Positions 26,830 to 38,800 of a stretch of DNA of 56,465 bases are shown here, piece after piece. Under the pieces are notes generated by a model. It saw only the letters and a list, made by a program, of their open reading frames with translations, was not told the origin of the DNA and did no database searches. The DNA comes from Dipetalonema caudispina (taxonomy: Eukaryota > Nematoda > Chromadorea > Rhabditida > Onchocercidae). The number at the start of each line of letters is the position of its first letter. The stretch's first letter is position 1. The translations under genes and the position numbers were made by a program. Where the stretch lies: NCBI GenBank assembly GCA_013365325.1, contig JABVXV010000374.1, forward strand, positions 1 through 56,465, read 5' to 3'.

Positions 26830-27085
26830 GATATACGACCAAAGTGGTGTCAGCTGTGAAATCAGTGATTCGTATTGCTTAACTACAACCAAATAATACA
26901 TTTCAAGTTGATGTTGATCTGTCAAAAGCTTTCAGGAGTATATTTTTCATTTTACATTCATGGTTAGACTGAGAGAAATTAATGATTTTTTTTTAAAAGT
27001 AAGTTAATCTAGCAACATCATGTGATATAAGAATATTAGTAGTCAAAATTACCGTATTTGACCATAAAATTAAATATGAAATGGA
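26830..27085. repeat. Repeat C, copy 2
   Basis: Homologous to 19215-19455 in the same orientation. The right palindrome arm retains only the distal part (near 28640-28680), so most of this segment was lost from the right arm or gained by the left. Confidence 0.75.
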
Positions 27086-27179
27086 ACTTTAGATAACTGA
27101 ATATTTTACAGACAACGTTTTCCAAATGTTTTATACTAATATAATTTGTAACTCGCGTGACGAAAAATTTCAAATTATC

Positions 27180-27310
27180 GTAATACCTTTCTTGCATCTC
27201 CTCAACCCTGATAATACCATTTTGTACTTTTTCTCAAAATCGAATTTATAATTTTCAAAAACTTTTCCTGACTTCCATTTAAAATCGACTTCGAAGTTCC
27301 ACCGATTTCC
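27180..27310. repeat. Repeat B, copy in the left arm (inverted)
   Basis: Reverse complement of 28400-28560, as expected from the palindrome, and of 12640-12779. CTGATAATACCATTTTGTAC is visible here as the complement of the other copies. Confidence 0.75.
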
Positions 27311-27689
27311 AAATAGTATTAGTTGTTTCTCAGGTACCACTTCTCTCAAAGGTCTTCATCGCATATCATCACGTAAAATCGATAAGCACACCAGCAGCAC
27401 ATAATTTCTGATGAGTTTACATTAGATTTGATTGAACTACAGCTATATTTCCATATAATTTTTATTAATTCCTGTATTAACCACTTTTCATTACAATAGC
27501 ATTATATCAATAACCAAAACATATCACGCATATTTCCTTGCTGTTTGCATATTCGTACTTCCGCAATCGTCGCAATTGGCTGTAATCCATTTCAGGGAAT
27601 TTTCCAGCTAAGAATTCATTTCGAATGAAAGTTTCAAAATATATTAATTTACAAAGAACAAAAAAAATATTAACTTACAAAAACGCAAA

Positions 27690-28310
27690 CAGTATACTTC
27701 AGATGTAAACAGTATAAAGGCTTACGCTGATTCTATGTAATGAGTGCAAAATATTATATTATTTGTTGAATCAAAAATATTTTTGCGGAATGTCGTAAGG
27801 AGATAAGTGGTAATCATAAACTATTCCCGTAGGCTTCTCCCAATATTTTTCCTTTTCTTGTCGCATACCAATGTAAGAAATAACTATACATGAAGGATCA
27901 GAAGGATTTGAATTAGTGTGTTTCATAAATGTTAGATCTTTCTCGGTAGATTGAGGGAGAATTTGCATGAGATTGCAAAGTTTCATTTTGTGGTAAACAT
28001 AAGTATTATAATTTTGACTCATCCCTTTTTAAAAATAATACAAAGAGTTTATTTGTGCGACTTTAATTTTACTTTTTTTTTCCGACAAACTACCAGACTG
28101 CTAATTCGACAATGCGAATTGTTCCACTATCGGTTGGAACGAAGCAAATTTCTTCAGTGTCGCTTGAAACGGTAGGAAGTAACCTAATGCCTGTTGGAAC
28201 AGCTTACCTTTTAGTCATATTATATGAAGCGTCATTGTTTTCTGAAATGAATGGCTCACAAAATACGACCTTTATTAGGTGTAGAAATAAAGAAGAAACG
28301 TAAGCTAGTG
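27690..28310 (-). pseudogene. Third, decayed copy of the secreted-protein gene in the palindrome spacer
   Basis: On the minus strand this spacer aligns with the last part of the arm gene. HLSPYDI and the TTTTTGATTCAACAAAT stretch (27763-27779) match exon 25974-26123 of the left copy. An extra base just before that stretch shifts the frame. The segment at 28081-28225 matches the flank of exon 25749-25811. It then jumps at about 28226 to sequence matching the intron before exon 24308-24411 (CTCACAAAATACGACCTTTATTAGGTGTAG), so about 1.4 kb including several exons is deleted. Orientation is that of the right arm. Confidence 0.75.
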
Positions 28311-28399
28311 GTGAACTTAACGATTTTACGTGATGATACACCATGAAGACCTTTGAGAGAAGTGGTACCTGAGAAACAACTAATATTTTTTGGAAATTG

Positions 28400-28560
28400 G
28401 TGGAACTTCGAAATCGATTTTAAATTGAAGTCAGGAAAAGTTTTTGAAAATTATAAATTCGATTTTGAGAAAAAGTACAAAATGGTATTATCAGGGTTGA
28501 AGAGATGCAAGAAAGCTACTACGATAATTTGAAATTTTTCGTCACGCGAGTTACAAATTA
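28400..28560. repeat. Repeat B, copy in the right arm
   Basis: Same orientation as 12640-12779 and inverted relative to 27180-27310. Shares GTACAAAATGGTATTATCAG and the following GAAGAGATGC. Confidence 0.75.
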
Positions 28561-29100
28561 TATTAGTATAAAACATTTGAAAAACGCTGTCTGTAAAATA
28601 TTCAGTTAATTAAGGTTCCATTTCATATTTAATTTTATGATCAAATTCGGTAATTTTGACTACTAATATTCATATATCACATGAATTTCACCTTATTTTT
28701 ATTATCAGTTATTTTGTCTCACATATTAGCTTGTCAGCATGGTATAAATAATGGTATAAAAGAATTAAAAATTAAGCGGCAGCTAATTAACATTCATAAG
28801 TCTTTTAATTTTGTATAATCGATTTTGGAAATTTCGTTACTACTACATCTGAAGTTTAACTACTAGAAATTTCGATCAAATTCTTAATATCCGTATATTT
28901 TTACTTGCATATCCAAGTTCTAATAGATTTTATGGATGAATGAATTAAAATTGATTATAAACTAATTTATCATGTTGTTCATATTGCTTTCCATAGTCAA
29001 AATTTACAAATATTTCAGGATTTCTTTTTCCTACTAAAAAATCCTACTGTATCCGAAGATGTAGCACTCACTGCTTTTTTTTTCCTGTCTACGTTTGGTA

Positions 29101-31682
29101 CTACAAATTCCATAACAATCTTATTAATTGATTATTCAAATAAACTATATGAATCTTAAATAATTTAATCAATTATGTTCAGGATGACTTCGCCATTGTT
29201 TCAATGCATTTTACGATATAAATTTTATCAATTTTAAAAGTTCCTTTTATAATTAATAACAAATTTCATAGCAATTGAATACAGAAGGAAAAAATCATAC
29301 AGATATCTTTGAGATAAACTGAATAAAGGTTCATACTGGGTCTATATAATATGCATAAAAAATTGCATTCTTATTTGTTGAATCAAAAATAGTTTGCTGA
29401 ATGTCATATGGTGATAAGTGATGACCGTAAACCATACATTCGCTCATAACATTCAATAGTGGACGTCGGTCTATTTGCATTTCAATCTAAGAAATATGTA
29501 TAAGTGAAGCAGAATCTAAAGAACTTAAATTAGTGTGCTTCATAATTGTTAGGATTGATTGAGAAGGAATTTGCAGGGACTGTAATGTTTCAATTTGGGA
29601 TGAACATAAGAATATAAATTTGAAACTTATTCTTTTTTTAAAAATAACATAAAGAATTTGTTTGTGTGATAAATTATCAGAGTGCTATTTAACGATATGC
29701 GAATTATTCCACTATTGGTTGAAACAACATATCTGTTTGGAACAGAGTTGTCAACCCTCTTTTAGTCATATAATATGCTCGTAAGCTAATTGTTTTTAAT
29801 AAAACTAATGCATATCATTAAAATTAAAACCTTATATTGACGTGAGTACACGCCAATTTGAACTCTACACAACATTGGATAGGCATATTGTTTAGTACTT
29901 CCAAAATTGATGCAGTTTATATTTTTATCGTCTAATCGATCGCGTTTTGTGTAAAGTATCTAAAAGTTTGAACGTTCCAACACAAATAATTAATTTAAAG
30001 ATGTTGCTCAAATTCACAGATGTCGCCATAATCAAGTTTTTGATTGTTCATGAAATTCAAAAAAAAAAAAAGTGAAAAAAAAAGATCCATACCCCTACAT
30101 TGTAGTCTATGATTACAGCAAGTGCTGGTATTCCGTTCCCGTCCGCCAATCGGATCGTAATTATGCTCTTGTTACTCGGGAAAAAATCGATAACGATTTT
30201 ATGATTCATTGGAATCGGCTTTACGATATGCCAATTGCCAGGAATTCGCTGAAAAATCCTAATCTGTATTTAAAAAATGAAAAAAGGCTGAAAAATAAGT
30301 GAATAAATAAAATCTTTCAACAAAGGAAATATTCAATTCATACAGCTCTTTCAGGTTGTACTTCCAACACCGCTTCAAAATTTTTTGTATTTTGTGCAAG
30401 GTGCTGGAACTTTCTAATATCGATAATTCGATTAGTACAATGATGTGTTTCGCTATAATAAAATCCATCATGAAATAGCTGAAAGCAATATTCCCAATAA
30501 AGAAACAGTTAAATTAAGATTAATCAGAAAAGAATCAGGTGATAATTACTGTTCCAAATAATACCTACCATTATGCCAGTACTTGAGAATATTATTACAA
30601 ACTCATAGTATTTCTTATAATCGTTATTCGAAAATGAAGCAAAAGTATGTTTCTCAGGAATACATAACAGGTCAAACTGAAAATGAACAAATAATTTATT
30701 TGGAATTGGCTTATTCATGCTAACAAACTGTTTCGACGCTTGTCAGAAATTAACTCAGAATTGTGATTTCAGATTCTGATGCAATGAAGTTTTTGATAAA
30801 TCCAATTAATTGTTATAAAATATGAAAGCTTACTTCAGCTTTGCCAGGTAAAACAGTAAACCGGAATACTTCACTTTTTGCTCCATCCAGAAACCTGAAC
30901 TTAACTCTGGAAAAAAAATAGACTTCTCTCAAAAAAGATTATTGTGCAATGATTATGTTTCTAATTTACATTCTAATTAACACAATAATTATAACAATAT
31001 AATTAACACAATATTAGAGAAAATGCCCTTTCTGCATAACAAAATATTCGAATACTTACTTACAAAGACTTTTCTCGAAGAAATTATAAGCATAATGATT
31101 GTGTTTCATGCGTATTGTGATAGAATCATTGAATTGTAGTAACCTATGGAACGACCGTGCTAGCTGAAATGAGTGGTTCACAAATACAACCTTTATTAGG
31201 TATAAAAATAAAAAAGAAAAAATAAAAAAGGTAAAGTAGGATTAGATAGATCTTGTTGAACTATTGAATTGTTGACACCCTACTATCACGCAGACGGTGT
31301 CATTAATGAGGAAAGTGTAAAAAAACAGAAATTGTAACTTATTCATTATATTTTAATATCAAACAAGACCAAATGATTGCTTATATCTCCGAATAACATT
31401 TTAAATATTCGTATTTGTTTCAACTTCTGTTTTAAGATTCTACCTTATTTGCCTCAGATTCAAGATAAAAGTAAAATTGGTCATTTGTATCTATGTGACG
31501 CTGTTCATTTTGGTCAAAGACAGAAGGCAAGTCTCCCAGCACTGCTTTTTTCGAAACTAAGACACAAAAGCAATAAATCGCTATTGCGATCCTGAAAAAT
31601 CATATATTTTTTGCTCAATGAAGAAATTTAGAAATCGTATTTGCAAAAGAAAATTGCGAAATGCCAACAGTTTCCTCAACAT
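29101..31682 (-). pseudogene. Right-arm copy of the secreted-protein gene, with an in-frame stop
   Basis: The exon structure and splice sites mirror the left copy, and the signal peptide is kept (MLRKL plus IAIAIYCFC). All exons read open except the one matching 25749-25811. There the ninth codon, TGG on the left, is TAG at 29685-29687, which would remove about the last 80 residues. In the same exon the other two differences (CAT/CAC, TCG/TCA) are silent in this frame, which supports the frame and therefore the stop. Other exons differ mostly by conservative changes. The copy could be a recent pseudogene or express a shortened protein. It faces the left copy tail to tail. Confidence 0.65.
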
Positions 31683-32309
31683 TTTCACACATTGCTTAAT
31701 AATCCCTTTCGATGTTTTTATCGCTTGAACCGATGAATGACAGCTCCTATATTACCAATACATCAATACCTTACATAAGCGGAATTATGCATTCATTCAT
31801 CGTTTATCGTATTCTCACAGTCTGACCATTGACCATTTTCTCTACTCATTTAAGGGATTCCAAAATTCTCATACTAATTAGTATTTTTATCTGTTCCCAT
31901 CATTTTCCATCAAAAGCAATTAATGGAGGTAAGAAGCACTGTACCGAAGGCATAAAATGAAAGTGTGAAAGGAAAGTTGGCTACTGTAGCATACAGTAAC
32001 GATCGCCACCTTTGAAATATACTTTGCAACCGATAGATGTATAAAAACCAACCACTTCATATTCGACCGCTTGATAAACTGATACCTTTGGCAACGAAAT
32101 TTTCATTTAAATTAGTAATTTGTATGATAATTATCCATCGTTCGACGTAATTTGGTGCTTTTGTTCTTGAGCAAAAGGTGCATATTGCATCATATTTACG
32201 GGAAATTTACTTCCCTGAAATAAGCGATTAATGTCTCCTAACTATTACATAATGCAACACGATGAAATCACTTTATCAGTTACATCTCTGTCAAGTTTTC
32301 TTCTGTATA

Positions 32310-35300
32310 TAAAGCGATTGGTCCTTTAATAAAATGGTCGAAATATTTTCATGATGTTACAAATACATTGTACTCTTTACTTTTGCTGCAGACACATTTA
32401 ACAACTGATGCTGATGCTTTACATATTGAGGTACAAAATGGTATTTAAAACTGAATTTCATTCCAAATTTAACGTCCATTTCGAAATTCCAACATTTGCT
32501 GTTTGCTTCAAGAAGTTCAAGAAGTCCACACTTCCATTTTATGCCTTTGGTACTATATTTTTTACATTCGTTATTTGCTTTTTACGGAAAATGATGCGAA
32601 TAGATAACAGAACAAATTAGCAGATAACTGAGTCTGGATGTTTGAAACCTTCGCATCACTTAATTTTTAAAAGATTTTGATGCATTAAGGTCAAATTTTG
32701 CAATAATATTTATGTACTATAGTCATCATTATTATATGGGTAAAGCGAACGAAATTGAAGAAGGAAATAGTTATTTTAAAAAAATTCACTATTCTACAAC
32801 AAAAGAAAGACAGCAGATATGAACTGCTTTATGAATCTTTTCCATAGGTTTCTACAACGATATTGTAAACTTTTTTGCATAACGTTGCTAGAACATCAAA
32901 TTAAGTGGCAAGGTATATTGATGATAATCCTTAATAATTCAAATATCTGAATTTAATTTTTAACAATCTCTTTTTTTGGTAAGTTTGGTGTGCCAAACTT
33001 GCATGAAATAAAGAAAGAGAATGGAATTATATGAAAAGTAACTGTTCAAGTAATTTGATTGTACAATAACTTGTTTAACAGACTTCAATTCCCTCAAAGT
33101 TATTTCTATAAAACTTAGCTGAAAGATATTAAGAGATATTATTGTACATTTTCCTTCTAATGGTTTATATGTTTTCGTGATATTATAGGTAATATTCTAA
33201 ATTTACTTTACCGCTATATATCATCATAATATTGTAGTGAGCTAATGCTCATATTAATGTTTTGCGTCACAATTTTCAATCATGTTTAACTATCGTCATA
33301 AATTTTAATCATTTCCATACTACACTATATCATTTTTATTTGAAATCTTTAAACTACAACTTTTTAAGTTGACTTCATGCTTAAAACTTATCAACTTTCT
33401 CCTCAAAATTTCAATATTTTCTTATCATTCTATAAATTTTTTGCATATTTATCAGAAGCATAATATTACTTCCATTGAGCATTGCTCATTCATCCATCCT
33501 TTTCATTGTATTTCAACCGTAAGAAATTAATTTCAGATGTTAAATATACATATGTGTATTTAATTACATTTTCATTCGTTTCCATTTTCTTATATTTTCG
33601 TCACATCCCTTTCTTTCATTTAAATCAATAATTTAAATCTGTTGAATGTGGGATTAATTACAAATATCGTATTGTTTCACAAGATTGCGGACGAATTTTT
33701 CCAATCATTCATTCCTTCCTTCCCTTATTTTATATTACAACTCTATAGTAGTATGTTTTGTCATTCAAAACAAATAGAACTGAAAAAAAAATTTATTAAA
33801 AAAAAAAGAATTGGAATGAAAAATAAAAGAAAAATTGAATACTTTACACATATGTAAGAGCCATACTGCCACAAATGGAAAGAAAAAAAGAAATATTTTT
33901 GAAAAATATACGAAAAGAAAATAAATTACAATCGATAGGGAAATTTTAGGTATTTCAATTAAAAAAATTTTTAACTTAAAGAAATTAATTTTCGGTTTAT
34001 AGGAATAAAAACATGTGTATATATTTTTAGGAAAGAAAATGAATATGAAAAGATATGTTTCATGCATAATTTGGCACAAAAAGGCACGAACGGTGAGCCA
34101 TTACAAATGATAAATGAAAATGGAAATTACACTGATAAGACAGAAAAGAAATAAAATCGATTGATAAGAACTGATGCATTTGAAAAGAAATTCAACTGTT
34201 TCAGTTTTTTACATAAGTAACATGAATCGATCAATAAATAAATACTCCTAATAAAATTTCAAAAAAAAAAAAAAATCAATGAATAAATAAAAACTGTACA
34301 CAATAATCACAGATTTGCTGAAATTCGGCGGTGCATTTACAAAAAAGAATGGAAGAGATAAGAAAGATAAAAAAATGATACAATTTTCATTTAATAAAAG
34401 AAAAAGCAAGAGAAAAAGATGGTGGATGAAATCAATTATCTCTAAATTCGAATTTAAATATCGCCTACAAAATAGAATCGAATATGAGTAACAGAAGTTC
34501 TGAGTTTTAATAAAAATGAGTTATACAGCTTTTTTCCAAACATTTCCATTTAATTAGCTAAATGGAATAATCTTTAATCACATCGCCTTAAAAAGAGACA
34601 AAAAATTGGAAATTATATTTGCGCGAATTATTGAAATTTGATTTGCTTTAATTTGAATGATATCAAATTGAAATTCATTACCGCATGATATCGCTATACT
34701 ATAAAGATATTAAAATAGTATTTTTTGTTTTTGGATAATAAAATAGGTCATAATGAATGAAAAAAGTGAAACTTGGAAGACCCATAAATTTTTTTTGAAA
34801 AACGTAAAGAATCTATCGATATATGAATAAAGAGATATATGAAGTTACAAGAAAAATATATGTATATATGTAAATTTAAAAACAATAAAGATACTTAAAT
34901 TCAAGTACATATCAGATACAAAATTGAATCGTTATTTTTTGGACTGGAATATCAAAAATCTTACAGGAATGGGCAACAAATAGAAAGATTAATAAGCAGA
35001 TTTATCAAAAATTTAAAACAGTTTCAAATTTGTTTTCGAAATTAAAAGAAATAAAATGGTGAAATTTGAAAATGACAGTAATTAAGATATTAAAAAAAAG
35101 GAATCCAATAGGGATATCACTTTTCTGCATCGGTATGAAACTATACAAATTATGCTCATTGTTTAACGAAATATTTAAGATCAAAAATTTCAATCAAATT
35201 CAAAATTTGCTCTAAGATTAAACTGCATAAAAAGTCAAATTCAAATAATGATCAGATTGACTTAGTTGTTAGATTTGAAAAAAAAAATCATTGAATTTAA

Positions 35301-35806
35301 AATGGAAAATGTTATATGAACAAAAATTTAATTATTTTCATAAATTTTATTGAACAAATAAAATTACAAATAATATGAATAATTTTGGTACTCTTCAACC
35401 ATTTTAAAAGATAATAAGAAAAATTTTCCACAAAGTGAATAATTTTAAAAACAGTTTTTATCTTATTTTGCTGTTGTTGATTAAATGAGATTTTTCTTCA
35501 TTTATCCATTGTTTATTGTGTACCATTATTGGCGGTATATTTCATTCGATCACCACTACCTGTAATTTTAATCCCAAATTTTTTCCAATTTTATTTTTCA
35601 TTGCGTAATTTCAAACTCTCCACTCCATTTTTTCACACTTAATTTCGGTGAAATGGAAAGTAACAGAAAATGAATAAGTAAAACGAAAGGTGTAATGATA
35701 CGACGAACCGAGATATTATTTTACTAAGTGGAGAAAAAGAAATTTCTTTTTTTAGTTTTTATTTTCCCGCAAAAAAATTTATTTCAACCCATCAAATTAA
35801 TTAATT
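32310..35806. other. Intergenic AT-rich DNA
   Basis: No coding exon recognised between the palindrome and the 3' end of the NYN-CCCH gene. Open frames (for example 33642-33857 and 33765-34079) are Phe/Ile/Lys-rich noise. Homopolymer A runs occur near 33786, 33799 and 34261. Confidence 0.55.
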
Positions 35807-38800
35807 TCAAGAAAGGGAAAATAGGGGTAATTTTGAATTACCGAAATATCTTTCCTCAGGAATGCGATGATTTTTCTGAGGATCACGTTTTCCTTTTGGA
35901 CAACGACAAAAATCCCCGCAAAATGGATGAGCAAAACCACATTCATCGGCTGTATTTGAGCAATTTGGATAGTAGCTAAATTAATCAATGTATTTTATGA
36001 ACGTTAAAATTAAAAAGTTAAGTGATAAAACTAAAAATTATTTGAAATAATATTGAAAATAGTCCAGTAGATTACTATAAAGTATTCTTAATCTAAATAT
36101 TGTTAAAATATATAAAATATCGATTAATTTTCACCTAATTTTTTTATATCAATTTCTTGGAAAGAAAGATGTGGATGAAATAATTTCCAAGGTATATAAT
36201 AAATAATTAAAAATTAAAGAAAAAACAGTGTAGAAAAGATTTTGACAAATATTTAAATAGTAAATATATTTATATTTGTACTTTAAAAAAGTTACCGGCA
36301 TTGTTCCCGTGGATGCCAAAAACGACATGGAAAATCAAGACGATGATTGGGATTATTCCAATGGATACATTGTGGTGCTGGCTTATTAAATTTACCGCCA
36401 CGTTCAATTACCATTTGATCCCATTGTGACATTTGGGTTGACACTGAGCTCATACTTGATGTATTTCGCTGTACTGTTCCATTGAAACATTCTAAAATAA
36501 GTATAGAAACTCAAAAAGAAAAAAAGAATTAATAAAATTATTTTAAACAGTTGAGTATTTTATTTTAAAAAATTTAAAATATCTTTTACCTTTTCTAGGA
36601 TTGAACGATGGTTTGTTGTTATTGTTCAATGGTTTAATACCCTTTACAACAGCTGAGTAACATAATGGACTACCGGATCCAGCATTTGGTAATGGTGGAT
36701 ATTCATTTACATATTCTGCTACATCATAAGTCTGAAGGTAAATTGAAGATTTCCAAAAAAAAAAAATCTTTTTTGATAATACTTTATGGGGAAAAAAAAT
36801 TGTAAAAATTCAAAAGTCTTTAAACTTAATCTAAAATTTAGGATAAGAAAAAGCATTTTATAAAACTATAGCATAATTTTGCTTTTTTATGAGCAAAATT
36901 CTGAAAATAACTTTGAGTATGATATTTTGTCGCTAAGGAAAAAAAATTTTTGCTTAGTGGTAAGTGAGAAAAATTCAAAATCTAATTTTAATTACCGCAA
37001 ATTATCAGAATGTAAAATATTTACCGCTGCTCCGCCATATGATTGATGATCCATAACCAAATTCGTATTCTCACCCAAACTTTTGTTACATTCCAATTCC
37101 CAGCCATTTTTGTTACCTATAAATTACACAGTATTGCCAGATAAATTAATAGTGATTAAAAAAATAACTTAGTTAATTTGTGAAAATATTTGGAATAAAT
37201 TCGTTTCAATAATAATTAGACTAAATTATTTCATTTAATCTTAAAAAATGTAATTTTATTTGTCAAATTACAAATCATTTCTGGAATACAAAAAAAAAAA
37301 ACAATTTCAGGAATTTCCAAAAAATAATTTCTTTACCATTTTCTTCGAGTACACAAATATCATCTTCTTCATCACCGTAATCATCTTCATCCTCGCTAAA
37401 TACTTCAATTTTGACCTCTTTGTGACTTTTTGAATCTTCTTCTACTTCATTACTCTATAAATAATACAAATACAATACTGATTTACTACTAATGAATGAT
37501 CTAGAATTTAGGATTCTAACCTAATATAGTTTAATACGTAATAATACTTTACTATTGAAATTAATTTTTTATAACTATTTAATTAACTTTTTACGATACC
37601 AGTATATCATATTTCACTGCAATTCTGCTTAAACTGGCATCTACAAGGTTACATGAAATATGAAATGGAGATTAATTTCTTGTAGGATTATAAGTTTTGG
37701 GAAAAATTTAATTAAACTGTTATAAAGCGTGATACATGCAAGGTATTATGATACGTGTTAAATGTAAAGCCTTATTACAAGACGTAATATATTAGTACAT
37801 GATAATACGTTCTAATTGTAAGACTTTACTTGTAGGATTTTCAATCTAACCTACGGAACATGATAAATGTGACATATAGTGATATGTGTTAAATGTAAAA
37901 TGTTACTTGTAGGATTCATATTTCACATGAAAATTAATAAAATTAAATGAAATTTTTCTTTTAATTTTATTAATTTTCACATTCAATGGTCTGTGTATAA
38001 TACCTCATTCTGATGATATCCATTTATTGTATTATTCAGGTTGCAATTATTGGCTTGTAGTTGTTGCATAACTTGTTGTTGAAGTTCATGTTGTTCTTGT
38101 AAAAGTTGTGATGCTGCAGCAGCCATTTGTGCAGCTGCATATGGATCAAAAGCAGCAGTTGGTGTTGTATGTCGTAGCATTGCAGTATGTGTTGTAACAT
38201 TTGCCGCTGCTGCAATATTAAATATCGCAGCAGTTGCAGCAGCAACTGCTGCTGCTGCGGAAGTATCAGGATGTGCGATAGCAGCAGAGGTGATATCTAA
38301 AGGAAATGGAAAAGCCAATTGTTGCATAAAACTTAATGGTGGCATTATTGGATACGGTACGGTTAACGGTGATGTTGCAGCGTTCAAGTTGTTACCGATT
38401 GTTGCTTCCAATGTTGCTATATCCGTTGATGCATTGGAATACGGTATGTTAGGCCTAAAAATCCTGATTAAATATCTAACAATCCATTCTTTTTCATCTT
38501 TTCTAAAAATAGTGAACAATATGCCGAGACATTGTATCATTGTATTTTAGCATCACATAAAAGGATGGCTTCAGAAAAATCTTTCAAGGCAGATCGAAAA
38601 TCATTGATGAACTTTTAATATCAAAATAATAATGAATGATATATATATATATACATATATCACTAATAAATTGGAAAAGATTCAAAAAGTGGAAGTGAAA
38701 GAGAATATACATTTTAAATATTGTTCTTTTAAATTAAATTTGGTCATTAAAAAAGAAAATGAATAAAGAAATTCTAAATTATACTCCTTTTCGTTGGTTG

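Larger units (their letters stand above)
23170..27385 (+). repeat. Left arm of a 9-kb inverted repeat
   Basis: The arm aligns with the reverse complement of 28318-32309 over essentially its whole length, including introns. Matching coordinates sum to about 55479 at the outer end and about 55702 at the inner end, so the left arm has gained, or the right arm lost, about 220 bases. The difference falls around 26780-27000, where repeat C is intact only on the left. The arm contains the intact copy of the secreted-protein gene. Confidence 0.95.
28318..32309 (-). repeat. Right arm of the 9-kb inverted repeat
   Basis: Reverse complement of 23170-27385. The outer end fades at about 32309, where TCAAGTTTTCTTCTGTAT still pairs with 23170. 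A private insertion of about 45 bases near 29056-29100 (with TGTAGCACTCACTGC and poly-T) lies just downstream of the gene's stop codon. Confidence 0.95.

Noticed and set aside
35797..35988. Minus-strand ATG frame over the last CCCH exon
   Set aside because: It is a different frame from the in-phase exon 35807-35975, which carries the zinc-finger cysteines.
38290..38550. Plus-strand frame opposite the Ala/Gln-rich exon
   Set aside because: Antisense shadow of exon 38004-38454.
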